DNA of 64,000 nt, taken from positions 1,922,001 to 1,986,000 of the forward strand of contig JABMLP010000002.1 of assembly GCA_013176395.1 (NCBI GenBank). Reading direction: 5' to 3'. Shown here one piece after another: positions 1 to 13,515 of this stretch (its first letter is position 1; each line of letters begins with the position of its first letter). Position numbers and translations under genes: made by a program. Source of the stretch: Venturia oleaginea. Lineage: Eukaryota; Ascomycota; Dothideomycetes; Venturiales; Venturiaceae. The notes below the pieces were generated by a model. The model was not told the origin of the DNA, searched no databases, and saw only the letters and a list, made by a program, of their open reading frames with translations.

Positions 1-430
1 CCGTTCATCATTGCCATCAAAAGATCACACCCATACTCCGAGACGTCTTCCATCAACATATACACCCGTGAGGTGATCGGCCATTCTTTCTTCCGCCCCA
101 AGGGTGCAACTCGAATTTGCTCATTAGTAGAGAATTAACCTCCTTGATGCCCCAGCGATCCTCATGCAACAACTCCACCAAATACTGCAACCCATTTCCT
201 TCGGCGTCCCTTATCATTAGCCTCTTCTCCGTCTCCCTCGACTGATTCCCGACAGTGTTGCATGATTCCTCTGGCAGCAGAATTCAACATCATGTTTCTG
301 CCCACGATGAATGAAAGTGACCTGAGTGTTGAGATGGAGTAAATCTTTGTCGATATCGATAATGGTGTCACTTAACTTAGTCTTGACCCACCTGGACCCT
401 GAGTCCGGAAGTTTCCGCCTGACTATTTCT
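1..430 (-). other. possible edge fragment of an unidentified gene
   Basis: On the minus strand two stretches read like protein: about 270-420, with a phrase around KLSDTIIDIDKDLLHLN, and about 1-130, with a phrase around RKKEWPITSRVYMLMED. They lie in different frames and I found no convincing intron joining them, so this may be the 3' part of a gene running off the left edge or a decayed copy. No family is recognised. It lies just upstream of, and divergent from, the SET-domain gene. Confidence 0.25.
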
Positions 431-476
431 TCTTGTACATGTCACCGCCTTTACTTCCAGAATTTCGACAGTGGGG

Positions 477-1571
477 ATGGCTCGTGATCATCCCGCCAGC
501 CTGGCGGAGGGTGCGTGTGAAGCTCGCTATTGTAGTTTCGTGCTAATCAAGTATTAGCCAAATCCCCAGAACAAAGCCTCAAAGCAAAGGACAGTCGCCA
601 CCTTTTCGAGGTCAAGGAAGCCAATGGTAAAGGATTAGGTATCTTTGCAAAGGAAGATACACGTCGTGGAACCCTCGTTCTTTCAGAGACACCGCTGTTC
701 GCATTTAACAGCAGTGACGGCACCACAGACACTTCCCTCCTTTCGGCTTTCGCCAAACTACCTTCACCTGAAACAGAGGCATACCTTGAGCTGCATCCGT
801 ATTTGCCCCCGAATTATCCAGTAGCAAACATTTTCGAAGAAGGTCAGAAGGTTTTGGGAATATATTCAGCAAATGCCTGGGCCGGCGGGGTTGTGGATCT
901 AGGCTCTCGTTTCAATCACAGCTGCGCTCCGAACGTGCATTTGAGCCACGATCCGCGGACTCATATCTACGACTTCCGGTTGGTGCGAGATGTGAAGGCC
1001 GGTGAAGAGCTTACCGCCAGTTATATCTCGTTGTTCCTCACTCGAAAAGAACGACAAGACAGCTTGGTGCGGTGGGGATTCGAGTGTGCGTGTCCAGCTT
1101 GCGAAAATACTGCTGACGGAAATAAAATCGAGGAGAAAAGAGTCAAATTGAGGAACCTATACCACGAGATGAGGACAGTCCAATACAACGCGACGACAGA
1201 TGCTCAGCTCTTGAAGTCGTACCGCTTCAAGTGCCAACAAATAGCTGCACTTATGCGTTCCCTCGGTCTCGTGTCATCGTTCCTAAGAAAAAGGTAAGCA
1301 AACCAATATCTAGATAAAAAGCCACTGCTGAATTTATAGCTACTATGAGGCAGCTCTGATCTCCGCTGTCTTGGGCGAAGGAAAGATGGCTTTGTCATGG
1401 GCAGAGAAAGGCGCGGATATTATGTTGTGTCTGTATGGAGAGAGGCGGTCATATTATGAGATTGACTTGCACGTAGTTACACAATTGCAAGTCGCGGTAG
1501 AGCGGGAGGAAGCATTCCAATTTGGGGATATCCTATGGCCTGTGGGCTGGGGACAGGATTTTCCAAACTGA
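477..1571 (+). CDS. SET domain protein (SMYD-like lysine methyltransferase candidate)
   Basis: Three exons (477-510, 558-1293, 1340-1571) encode 333 residues. The introns are 47 and 46 bp; the first has a clean CTAAT branch site and a TAG acceptor. The start is the ATG at 477, because exon 1 joins exon 2 in frame through a split GCC codon. SET signatures are visible: the NHSCxPN motif at about residues 131-137, then an ELTASY segment, then a post-SET CxCxxC cluster at about 188-193 that would bind zinc. The family transfers methyl groups from S-adenosylmethionine to lysines of histones or other proteins; the substrate here is unknown. At 333 residues it is short for SMYD proteins, and no MYND zinc finger is seen. 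The next gene downstream encodes SAH hydrolase, which clears the by-product of such reactions, but the pairing may be chance. Confidence 0.85.
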
Positions 1572-3628
<2,057 letters not shown>

Positions 3629-4573
3629 ACTTGTTATAATGTTTTGTCATGATTTTCAACATGGGTTTACGAATGGGATGATACCACAAGACATGTCCTC
3701 AACGGCATTCTGCAAGGCGTTACGAGTTAGTCAAAAGTTTTCAACATTTTTGGGAGTACATAAAGGGATTTGGCTCGGTGGCGTCGTTGCATAGACGCCT
3801 TCTCCTGCATTCGAGCGCTCAACGTCGCTTGGGTGTATCCTCGCTATCTTACACGTAGAAAAAGTGTGAGAAGGGGTCTAGAATAGCCTAGAATAGCTAG
3901 ACAGAATGAAAGAGAGTGGAAGAATAACAGCTGAAGATTTGACCGACAGACGTGCACTAACACTTTCTACGAATGCTGCTTTTCTGAGAGTCGAAATGGA
4001 GGTCATGATTTGCCTTTTAATCTGCAGTCTATTTCCACAGGGAAAGAAAGTATGGATCTAGTCTTTCCAAGATGTACGTGATGTGATATTCCACCTCCAT
4101 TGCTCCGTCTTTCACATTCACCACTGCCAGATTGAGACCTCGACCTCGACCAAGAGGGCATGTAGTTCGCTCGGGAATAAGCTCCACCTGAAACCGGGTT
4201 AGTGGGTCCCGAATTTTCCTTCCGGACAGGAGAAACGTCAACCGAGCCAGGCGGGGAAGCTCCATGAACGTCACGGCAGCGCGAAGCTCTGTTAACGGGA
4301 CTTTGCTACATATTGTAAGCCAGCTAATTCTGCCCGATTATCACAACCGTTTTGAATCGGCATTCATCTCACCTATTTCTGGCAAAATGGACTGTTCTCG
4401 TCGACCTGTTCACTCTTTGTATATAAGCCTGTGGCTTTGGTTCTTCATCATCACCTACTCCACGCTCCTTGTCTCATGCCCATCATCTCACTCCCGTATT
4501 CTTCTTTCTCCTCTCTGCATTAAAAACTACGTCATTCCAGTATCAAGTCCTCTCTCAAGCTTGGTCCACCGCC
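3629..4573. other. intergenic, no gene seen
   Basis: This 945 bp stretch separates SAH1 from the monooxygenase gene. A short direct repeat (tctagaatagcctagaatagctaga) lies near 3878-3902. A TATA-like TATATAAG occurs near 4418, about 155 bp before the monooxygenase ATG, and may be its core promoter. Nothing else is supported. Confidence 0.35.
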
Positions 4574-6521
4574 ATGACTTCCTCTACGGAGAAGTACGAT
4601 GTGGTGGTAGTGGGCGCAGGGCCGGTTGGGCTCATGCTATCAACCTGTCTAGTCAGATGGGGATACAAGGTCAAGCACATTGACAATAGAGCCGAACCCA
4701 CCGTCACCGGCCGAGCCGATGGTATCCAACCTAGATCTTTGGATCTCCTACGGAATATGGGATTGAAGAGCGCCATCATGGCATTTCAGCCTGCAAAGGT
4801 GTACGAAGTAGCTTTCTGGGATCCAAGCAAAAACGGCATTACACGAACAGGCTCATGGCCAAGTTGTCCCAAATTCATCGACGCACGATACCCATTCACG
4901 ACCTTACTGCACCAGGGATACATCGAGAGAGTCTTTCTTGCTGATATGGAGAAGAATGGCACATCGGTGTTGAGACCGTGGTCAATTACTGGTTTTGAGA
5001 ACAACGGTGTTGATCCAGAGTATCCTGTCGAGGTCAATCTGACACACGTTGACGGAGGCGAGAAAGAGACGGTGAGAGCGAAGTACCTCTTTGGTGGTGA
5101 GGGCGCAAGAAGCTTCGTCAGAGAGCAGCTTAAGATCCCGATACGACACAAAGATCCCATCGCACACGTTTGGGGTGTCATGGATATTGTGGTTCGAACA
5201 GACTTCCCGGATATCAAGGTTCGTAATTCATGTCACGTCCTTGGAGATTCTCAGTTAACATGGGCAGATGAAATGCACGATTCACTCTGATGCTGGCTCT
5301 ATCATGGTCATTCCTCGCGAAGACAATATGGTCCGTCTATACATTCAAATCGCCTCTTCCACAGATCCAGAATTCAACCCTCGGGCAACCAAGTCAGAAC
5401 AAGAAGTCATCGATCACGCAAAGAAGATTCTCAGCCCGTACTCGCTCCAAGTTGACCGCGTTGAGTGGTTTTCGGTATACCCCATCGGTCAAGGTCTCGC
5501 GGACAAATACACACTTGACGAGCGGGTTTTCATTGGTGGAGATGCATGCCACACCCACAGCCCGAAGGCTGGACAAGGAATGAACACAGCTTTCCTAGAC
5601 GCCGTAAATCTGGCCTGGAAGATTCACTGCGTTGAGGCAGGATTCGCGAAGCGCAGCACTCTGAACACCTACGAGTCAGAACGGAGAAAGATTGCAGAGA
5701 ACCTGCTCGACTTTGACGCAAAGTATGCCAAACTTTTCTCCACTCGTCTTCCGTCGGCTGGTGAGGTAGCTGGCGCAGCACAAACTGGAAACCAAGTGGA
5801 TGAGAATGAATTCATCAAGACATTCAAGGCCAGTTGCGAGTTCACGAGTGGATACGGAGTAGCCTATAATGAAAACACATTCAACTGGGGCTCCTCGCAT
5901 CAGTCACAGCATCCAGCATTCCTCGCCACCGGCAAAGGCACGAAACTGCGTACCGGACGAATCCTCATCCCAGCCACCGTAACCCGCGTTGTCGACGCCA
6001 ACGCCGTGCATCTCGAGCAAGAAATCCCCCTGAACGGATCGTACAGAATTTACCTCTTTGCCGGTATTCCATCAAAGACGAAAAAGGCAATCCACGATTT
6101 CGAAAAGAACATTGTCAAGAAGGGATCGTTCTTCTCGTCATACCTTCGCTCGGACATCGATTCCGTCTCATACCACGAAAGACATAATCCTCATTCGCTC
6201 TTCTACACGTTTGCAACCATCTATAATTCTCCAAGAGCAAAGGTGAATATTCTAAATCTGCTGCCAACCACATTGGCGAGGTACAAGGATAATGTGTATG
6301 CTGACGATGTGACTGATTGGAGGGTTCCCGAGGCTAAGGCTGCTGCGCATACTAAGATGGGATTGAGTGAAGAGAAGGGCGGTGTGGTTGTTGTGAGGCC
6401 GGATGGGTATGTTGGATGTGTTGTTAAGCTCGAGGAGGGAAGTGGGACTGTTGATGCTCTTAACCAATACTTCGGTAGCTTTTTGCAGAAGCCGATCGGT
6501 GAAGAGGTTGCTCGGTTATAA
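4574..6521 (+). CDS. FAD-dependent aromatic monooxygenase (phenol 2-monooxygenase family)
   Basis: Two exons (4574-5218, 5268-6521) encode 632 residues. The 49 bp intron joins exactly where the family reads through from the first to the second FAD segment. The N-terminal Rossmann motif VVVGAGPVG is at residues 11-19, and the second FAD motif [14 protein letters not shown] is at 306-319. The last 170 or so residues match the thioredoxin-like C-terminal domain found in phenol hydroxylases (usual length about 600-665). The family uses NADPH and oxygen to hydroxylate phenolic rings ortho to an existing hydroxyl, in aromatic degradation or in tailoring of secondary metabolites. No ring-cleavage or polyketide genes lie beside it, so a catabolic role is more likely, but the substrate is unknown. 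I chose the ATG at 4574 because it places the dinucleotide fold six residues from the N-terminus. Confidence 0.93.
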
Positions 6522-7595
6522 GTACAATATTTACTAAAGCTAATGTCACTCATATAAAGGCATCGCTCGTCTTCTTTTGGTTTGCCTTAATACACCTTGT
6601 ACCGACCAAGACATTCGACTCTACAGGATGGGGAGACGAGCTGCAACAGTGGACTAACCTAGGCGACTCCTTTGGTCGCTCGTTCTTTTACCGTTTGGGC
6701 GTAATCTTTGTTAATATATCGCCTTCCACAGATACACCATTCCAGATCTGTACGTCCTGACACCAACACTCGCGATGATCCATAGCGCTTAATATAAACA
6801 TTGCCATGGTCTCTATAAAGCAAAGACTCAGACGAAACAAGGCGAATACCTAGACGGCCAAGGCGCCTCCAAGGATACTCAAACTCCTGAATTATGTTAC
6901 TTCTCCGCTGGCAAGGTATTAAATCATTTTCTGAAGCTGTGGCCCGATGTTCTATGCCACCTGTTACCAAATCTGATTTGCATTCGGCGAGTTTTGACGA
7001 CGGTTAATCTCGAAGTGCGTTGTTGATCCAATGTTCTTAGCAAGTCACTCGCTTTGGATAATGACGAGCCTTTTGTGGCTTTTGTGTAATAAAAGTATGA
7101 CATCTCTCCATTAATAAGCTTTACAGGTACACTTGATGTAGGCACTAGGTTACTGATCACAGGTTTGAAAGGGCTAGTGTCTTTTCCAACCCCTGTGGCG
7201 AGCACCTAATGCAGTAATATCTTGCATCGAACTGGAACAAGGCTGACCACGATGCGGGAACAAGACAGAGTTGACCATGGTCGTGACTAAAATAGAAGAG
7301 GTAATTATAAATCAGTGTCAACCTAGTAATCAGGCAATTGCTTTTCAATCGGTCCAAAGATATGAAGATGCTCAGTTATAAAGATGACAGAATCGTGAGA
7401 CCGGAAGAATAACCACGCCTTAATACTTACAACTTCTTCAATTCAGGAACACGAACGCAGATTCAGCAAGATCAAAAGAACAAGCTCAGATCACAATCGA
7501 ATTCCTTCAATCCTAACAGCACTATCTTCGATCCTTCATACCTATCCATCTACAAATCCTCACGCCCAACGCGTAAGGTCATTTCAATTCCTCGC
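6522..7595. other. gene-poor spacer, no gene seen
   Basis: About 1.07 kb, AT-leaning, with many stops in all frames. It separates the monooxygenase from the dehydrogenase relic. No RNA gene or repeat could be recognised. Confidence 0.35.
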
Positions 7596-8210
7596 CTCGA
7601 CTCCAAAAATATAGCTTATCACCGGTGCAAACCGCGGAACAGGTTAACGGCCTCGTTCAAGCCTACCTCTCCCGCCCAAACACCGTCGTGATTGCAACAA
7701 CCCGGAACCTCACCAGTAGTCCATCCAAAGCCCTCTCAACCCTCCAATAGTCAAGAACAGCAAAATCATCGTCGTGAACCTCGATGCTGCCATCGAAAAT
7801 GATGCACAAATTGCGATCGGAGACCTCTCATCAACACATGGGATAACCCACATCAACACCATCATCGCCCCCGTCGAAATAGCAAATCACTGTGCTCCCA
7901 CCGTCTCGACACCACTCGTGCTTTCCAGGACCATTTCGATATCGACACCCTGGCACCATTGCCCTTTTCCAGGCACGAATCCTCTTCTCGAGAAAAACCA
8001 AAGGAGCCAACATTCGTGTCCATTTCTACTACTATAGGTAGTATATGCGGTATCGAGAAATACCACACTCGAGGGTGTATCCCATAGCCCCAGCAAAGCC
8101 GCCTCAACAACATCATGAGGAAGATTCATCTTGAATACCCGAAACTCACGGTCCTCCCGATCCATCCCAGTTGGGTGCAGACGGAGATGAGGAACGAGGG
8201 GGCTCTAATT
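7596..8210 (+). pseudogene. decayed short-chain dehydrogenase/reductase (SDR)
   Basis: The + strand keeps recognisable pieces of a classical SDR in shifting frames. There is a nucleotide-binding remnant LITGANRGT near 7613, then a QAYLSRPNTVVIATTR-like strand region near 7662-7713. Further on is a segment with NDAQIAIGDLSSTHGITH (about 7798-7850) and a substrate-side remnant KIHLEYPKLTVLPIHPSWV near 8117-8175. Stops and frameshifts separate the pieces, and the catalytic YxxxK segment is not found. SDRs of this kind reduce ketones with NADPH. The order of the pieces matches a full-length gene, so this is a former gene decayed in place rather than random similarity. No start codon or intron model is offered. 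Confidence 0.6.
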
Positions 8211-9158
8211 AGCCAATGGGCTAGAGGAAGCTCCCGTCACGTTAAAGGATTCCATGGATGGCTTGACGGACAAGCTATATCTCCTTTCGAGATTTGGAGC
8301 GACGTTTCGAATACTTGTTAATCCGGTGTGTTAAATTAATAGTGCCACGAAGGAAGAGACTTGCGGGAGATTCTTTGTCTTAAGTTAGGACGCACACTGA
8401 GTAGTAATTGTGTACTGTTTATATCAGAGCATCAATCGACCGTTGGATCGGAAAGTTCTTGGAGGCCAGATAAATATGGACATTGTCATCAAGTTGAAAG
8501 AAATAGTTTGACAGGAACCTATCGCCATGACTTATGTTCGAAGCATTAATTGGGTATTAAGTTGTTGTTCAGGGTGGAAAACTGGAAGGTAATTCCAATA
8601 TACCGCAATAATACACAGCTCTACTATATTCTCTCATACTATATATTCAAAGCCTATCGTGAAGAAGGAAGTGGTCGAAGGTGATAGTCTAAATATACAT
8701 GGAAGTATTAGCTTAAAGGGTATGAATTAACTGAGACGCTCACTTACAGTCTTGCGTGTCTCGGCTCTTGCTTGCTTTTTCATCGACGAACACCAACAAG
8801 TGGTGAGAAACCAAACCTAGAAATGTGGTGATTGCTTTACCGTTGCAACAATCCGAAAAATAGAGACAAGACTCAGAGGAGTGCTTTTAGCTATGTAAAA
8901 TCCTCGAGTTGATGCTAATGGACAAGAACAAGAATATCAACACATCCATCCCGTGTCCGAATGACTCGAATGACCGCTATACGCCCCAACCACCCAAAAA
9001 TGATTCAAATGCCAGTTCGGTCTCCGGACCCAAGAAAGCCGGCTCTACCGTAATCGCTCTCTTCCGTCCCGCGTTGAACTATCCCATACATCATTATTCG
9101 TCATTTTCTTTGTTGACCTGACGCGCCTCTTGCCGAAGTTATAGAACATGTTCTGTGA
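8211..9158. other. AT-rich spacer, no gene seen
   Basis: About 950 bp with an AT-rich centre around 8590-8720 (runs such as ctactatattctctcatac). No coding, RNA or transposon signature is supported. Confidence 0.35.
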
Positions 9159-10247
9159 TCACCCTCCATTGCCGACACCATCCATGTCCATCGGGCTTCC
9201 GCCATTGGCAACTCTTCGCTTGCTCGCTGCAATCTTTCTCCCGGGTTTTCTTGATGAAGTGGCAATAACTGGTTTCAGGTCAGCTTCAGCCTTGCCTTCG
9301 ATGTCATCTGCCCTGCCTCCTGTTCGTTGCTGCTCATACAGCGTTGCTTCATCAAGCTCGTTGATATCTTCGGGCTTTTCCCGTAACCATTTCATTCTTG
9401 GTCCACTCTTTGCTCGTCCACTAACTCTGAAGCCATATATTTTTGGTTCGTATATACTGCCGTCGCCTAGACCCGGTGCGAGATTTGAGGTTGCGATACC
9501 GTTGATGCTAAGTGGTTGCGATGTGAGGGCTTTGGTAGATGTAGGCGTCAGTAATGTCGAGTTCGATGATCGTGACGTTACAGATAAATCTCCTGCCGTG
9601 GATGGACGAGGTGTGCCAATCTCAAGGTCTGGGAATGTCATGAAGAAAAGGCAACCAAACGTGGTGCCAAAAAATGCGCCATCGACTGTCTGAAATCGGC
9701 TGTTGGGTGGTGTATAAATGTCCAGACAGCTGGGGCAGAATAGCTTTACCGTGTCCTGACCAGGCGTGTCGCTACAGCCAACTGGTAGCACCTTTGCGCT
9801 GTTGCAGTGTACCCGCGGGCAATGTCCAAAGTGCATAAGCTCGTACTTTTCCAGCATCTGTTGAATTCCCGGTCGGCTTGTGATGTATCTTTGATGTATG
9901 AGGCCGTACAGCAACTCGGCGCTGCTTTCTATGACACTCACGTCACTAGGCAACCTCAGGTGTCTCCGATCTCCAGCTCTACGGTAGCCGAGCGGCCTCT
10001 CAACACCCAGCATCTCATCCTCGTCTTCCTCCTCCTCCTCGTCTTCCTCCTCGTCGTCTTCGTCCTCTGGTTCAACGTCGAGTATGAGTTCTAGAGCCTC
10101 TTTGTACATGGCAACCTGCGATTGGAGGCCGGTGAGATTGAAGTCATCCTCTATGAAGTCTTCCGAGACCTCAGCAAAGTATTCGTGTCCGAGGAGGCCG
10201 CAAAAAGATGATATCCAAGACTCTGCGACCTGTGATGAGGAAGACAT
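9159..10247 (-). CDS. CKB1: casein kinase II regulatory (beta) subunit
   Basis: A single uninterrupted exon encodes 362 residues from the ATG at 10247; that start gives the family N-terminus with SWISSFCGLLGHEYFAEV. CK2 beta dimerises through a zinc ribbon and docks two catalytic subunits, setting substrate choice for this nuclear and cytosolic Ser/Thr kinase. The zinc ligands are visible: CPRVHC at residues 143-148 and CPSC at 171-174, followed by the conserved DIYTP and TVDGAFFGTTF phrases. An acidic run of Asp and Glu at about 60-78 is the usual inhibitory acidic insert, here longer than in animals. The C-terminal 150 residues beyond the core are low-complexity and basic, as in other moulds. 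The open frame extends upstream of the ATG only through non-ATG codons and is taken as 5' leader. Confidence 0.95.
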   Translation of the reverse strand: MSSSSQVAESWISSFCGLLGHEYFAEVSEDFIEDDFNLTGLQSQVAMYKEALELILDVEPEDEDDEEEDEEEEEDEDEMLGVERPLGYRRAGDRRHLRLPSDVSVIESSAELLYGLIHQRYITSRPGIQQMLEKYELMHFGHCPRVHCNSAKVLPVGCSDTPGQDTVKLFCPSCLDIYTPPNSRFQTVDGAFFGTTFGCLFFMTFPDLEIGTPRPSTAGDLSVTSRSSNSTLLTPTSTKALTSQPLSINGIATSNLAPGLGDGSIYEPKIYGFRVSGRAKSGPRMKWLREKPEDINELDEATLYEQQRTGGRADDIEGKAEADLKPVIATSSRKPGRKIAASKRRVANGGSPMDMDGVGNGG

Positions 10248-10906
10248 GATGCGACGTAGGCACTTGGTATTCGAGCTTAATCTCTGGCGTTTGCGAGGAC
10301 GTGGAAGAGGCCCGGTAGATGTCGAGTTCCTAGGCTCTTCTGTGAGTTCAGGCTGGAATGTTTGGAATCGTGCTTGTGTCTGGCGGGACAGTTTCCGCGA
10401 CCTTCGTCGCCAGTGTACGTGGGGCAGCAACGGGTCGAGGTTTCGCGTGGGTGGTTGGAGAGATTGAGGCTCCGACTTTAGGGAGTGTGAGGGAGAGCGA
10501 TGGAGAGCGATGGAGGCTGGTGAGTGCTGGAGTGCGAGGTGCGAGGTGCAGTTACAAGTAGGGCATTTTTGCTTGTCAATTGATCTCTGTTATCCCTCAA
10601 TTGTTGTGACCGTGTGGGGCCAAGCTTCTCGGAGCGCAGCAAAAATCAGAGTCGTATTTAAAGCTCGGGATGGGGATGGGATGGGATGGGACGTTGGCTG
10701 GGGACAACGTCTGGGCAAGTCTCGCGTGTTGTGTTGTATGATACAAGTATGTGTTGCATCTCTTCGTCACTTCTTCGTCCGTCCCGCATCAAGCATCAAG
10801 CATCAACGTCACGTGTTTGGTCCATCCGTACGACTGATTGATCGCGTTATTCTGATAGATACTGAACGGTAATCACCGTCGAAACAAGTAGAATAGGACA
10901 AACATA
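10248..10906. other. intergenic between the CKB1 5' end and the regulator 3' end
   Basis: This holds the leader and promoter of the CK2 subunit gene. Short tandem repeats are present: GGGATG-type repeats at about 10670-10692 and CATCAAG repeats at about 10786-10806. No gene is seen. Confidence 0.4.
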
Positions 10907-13256
10907 TCAGAACAAGTCTCGCAGAATCCTCGAGAGCTCATCCTGCTGCCCAAAATTTCCCTCGCCATTGTTTGCCATGGCATCGCTAGACGACACCCCG
11001 AAACTGTTGGACGTATTCGGCATGATAGCTGAGTATCCTCCAGCCGCCTCGAACAGACTTGTGAGATCATTCGCCATACCATTCGGACTGTCATTTATTC
11101 TCATGGTGCTGCTTCCATTTCCGAACAGCGCCATTTCGTCCACTGGATTGCCAGCTAGTCCGACCATTGCGACAGCTGCTTCAGTGTTATCAACCATGGG
11201 ATTACGCACATTTAGTCCGAGCTTTGGACCAACCTCCTTGAGCATTTTAATGGTCCTCCAAAGACGTTTTGAAACGTATGAGTGAGCTGTCATTCCGCGC
11301 ACGATATCGAGCGCCATATAGAACTCGTCTCGACATCGATTGCTGAATTGTGAGGGTGCATGTGACACGGCAAGAAAAAGAACCGCCAATGCTGAGATCA
11401 GGAAATAGTTGAACATGACCTGTTGTGTTCGATATAGATCCGTACTTTGGTTCATTTGGGTGAGGATTCGGATAGTTTCTTTTGCAACATCGACAACGGT
11501 ATGAGCTTGAGTCAGATTCTCTGCAATACTCGTGGCTGAATGGAGGACGGGTCGATAGATCAGGATCCGCATCTGGTTAGAACGACAGTACATGTTGATC
11601 CTCAACCGGGTGTCACTCCGACTGCGCTTCTCCTCGCTCTCAAGGGAATCCGGTCGAATGTAGCTTAGCGACTCTGGAAGGGAGCGATTCCATTGCAAGA
11701 CTTGATAGTCCAGGTAGCCCATTTCTTCACCGCTGAGGGCTGATCGGTTAGCATCGGCATTCGCAACCCGTTGCCAGACTTTTGACCCAATCGCACTGTA
11801 TGCGACCATGGCAGTTAGATAAGGAGTAGTGTCGTCCTGGAGAGAAAACGTCAGTCATTTACCCACATAGCTACACAATGGTACGTACGGTTTTGGGAAG
11901 CAAAGCATCGATATCGGCGTCTTGCAAAGCAAATGGCATTCCAGTTCCGAAGCTCCACCGTCTGTCCAGGACATAAAGAGACCAGAATAGTACGGTAGCG
12001 AATTGACGTTCTTCGTCTGTCGTGAAGTTGTTTGCATACGTTTCATGTCTGTGAAGTCCAATTTCGACAGCGAGCCTGGCGCCCTGTCCGATCAATCGCC
12101 ACGCAAGCGATTCATCATCACAATGGAAGTGGTACATAGCCTGCCTCGTGGTTAGCGATACATTTGGAATTTCCTTACGGCGTTGACCTACTGCAAGAGC
12201 GAGCATCTGAAGCCCTTTCAGATCTGGTGCATCGAAAAGTTGAGCTTCAACAGAGCCACGCACACTTTCCCACATCTTCTTACCCAACTCACTTTTTCCG
12301 CTGCCTTCAAGAGTCAGAGCAATAGCTACAATTACTTTGAGTAGATTAGTTTGGTCGTCGTATATGGCATCAGCGCCCGGCATACTGCCTTCCATCAATC
12401 TGGACCTTCGCGCAGCTTCCATGAATGTGAAGAGCATGCCTGTATGTCTGACCAGACCTTCTATATCCACGATTGGATACATTGTTCCCATCTCATCTTG
12501 CCAGACATATATAAGCCGTATGGCTTCATCTTTATTCAGGAACCATATCGCATCTTTACTTGCATGCAAAACAAGCCGTTGGTTCGGTGGAGGACTTCCG
12601 GAGGGCGTTCCATCGTGTGTCATCAGTCCATCCTCTCCACCTTCGTCGCCTGCGAGACCCATGTGTACCAGACTCGACCGAGCAACTCCTAGATTAAAGA
12701 GAGCGCTTGTAGGACCGCGGAATTTCGGATGCTTTGGCGCAGGTGTAGAACGACTCGGCATCATCAGTCCTGCGGTCGAGGGATCAGGCAATGGCGGATA
12801 GGGAGATTGACCGTACGGCGATGCATCGAGGGCTATGCCGCCATTGTCGACCTGGCTTCTCAGCGAGTTTAGATTCGAGTAGAGGGAGTCCACAGATTGC
12901 TGGAGGGAGGATATCTGTCCCATCATCTGCTTGAATTCGTCCGAGTCCTTGAAGCTGTTGCCGCAACAATTGGGCGCATACAGACACTCCAAAGAGAGGT
13001 TGCCACATCTTTGGCATGGTGTCTGTCCATTGCACTTTATTTTCCGTCTCTTGCATTCATTGCAGGCGATTGAGATGTAGCGTTTCCTCTTGGCCCGTTG
13101 CTGAGGTTCTTTGCTATCCTCTATTGAGATATGTTAGCTGGAGTGTCGAGGGAAAAAGTGCGATGGTGTTGGAAGGAAGCATTTCAAGTTCATACCGGAA
13201 CGTTTCCGCTTCGAGGATGGATCTTCAGGCGAGCTATGGTTTGATGTCCCATTCAT
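10907..13256 (-). CDS. Zn(II)2Cys6 fungal transcription factor
   Basis: Three exons in transcription order (13256-13196, 13120-11889, 11836-10907) encode 740 residues; the introns are 75 and 52 bp. The binuclear zinc cluster has all six cysteines at residues 40, 43, 50, 56, 59 and 66, with CNECKRRKIKC at its start. A short coiled-coil stretch follows (about 75-100, with spaced leucines). The middle region is a fungal_trans domain, including YPIVDIEG and LAWRLIGQGARLAVEIGLHRH-like helices. A glycine- and asparagine-rich tail ends the protein. Such proteins bind CGG-type sites and control catabolic, stress or secondary-metabolism genes; the target is not readable here. It shares a 259 bp divergent promoter with NPR3. 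Confidence 0.9.
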
Positions 13257-13515
13257 GATGTGATCAGCTGTTCTGTGATGCTGAGCGATGCTGAGCGATG
13301 CTGAGCGATGCTGACAAGGAGATTCGGGTCGTATTAGAATAGGAGTAGTCGTCCTGTGGATAGAGCCAAATTTGCTCAGATTCACGACCCGAAGATCGAG
13401 TTGCGACTGCTAGCTCCTCCCCGCCTTTTTTGGATGGAGAGTTGCGAATGCGATCCATCTTTGTCATCCGACGAAGAGATTCAGCTTGTCCTCGGGCGCA
13501 TCACCTATCGGATGA
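13257..13515. promoter_or_regulatory. divergent promoter between the Zn2Cys6 regulator and NPR3
   Basis: The 259 bp between the two start codons must hold both promoters. It contains about four copies of a 10 bp unit (gatgctgagc) at 13276-13316, directly beside the regulator's start. The regulator and NPR3 may therefore share control elements; this is an inference from position only. Confidence 0.45.

Noticed and set aside
4574..8210. A biosynthetic gene cluster around the FAD monooxygenase
   Set aside because: Only the monooxygenase and an SDR relic are present; there is no polyketide, peptide or terpene synthase and no transporter. The Zn2Cys6 regulator is separated from it by the CK2 gene.
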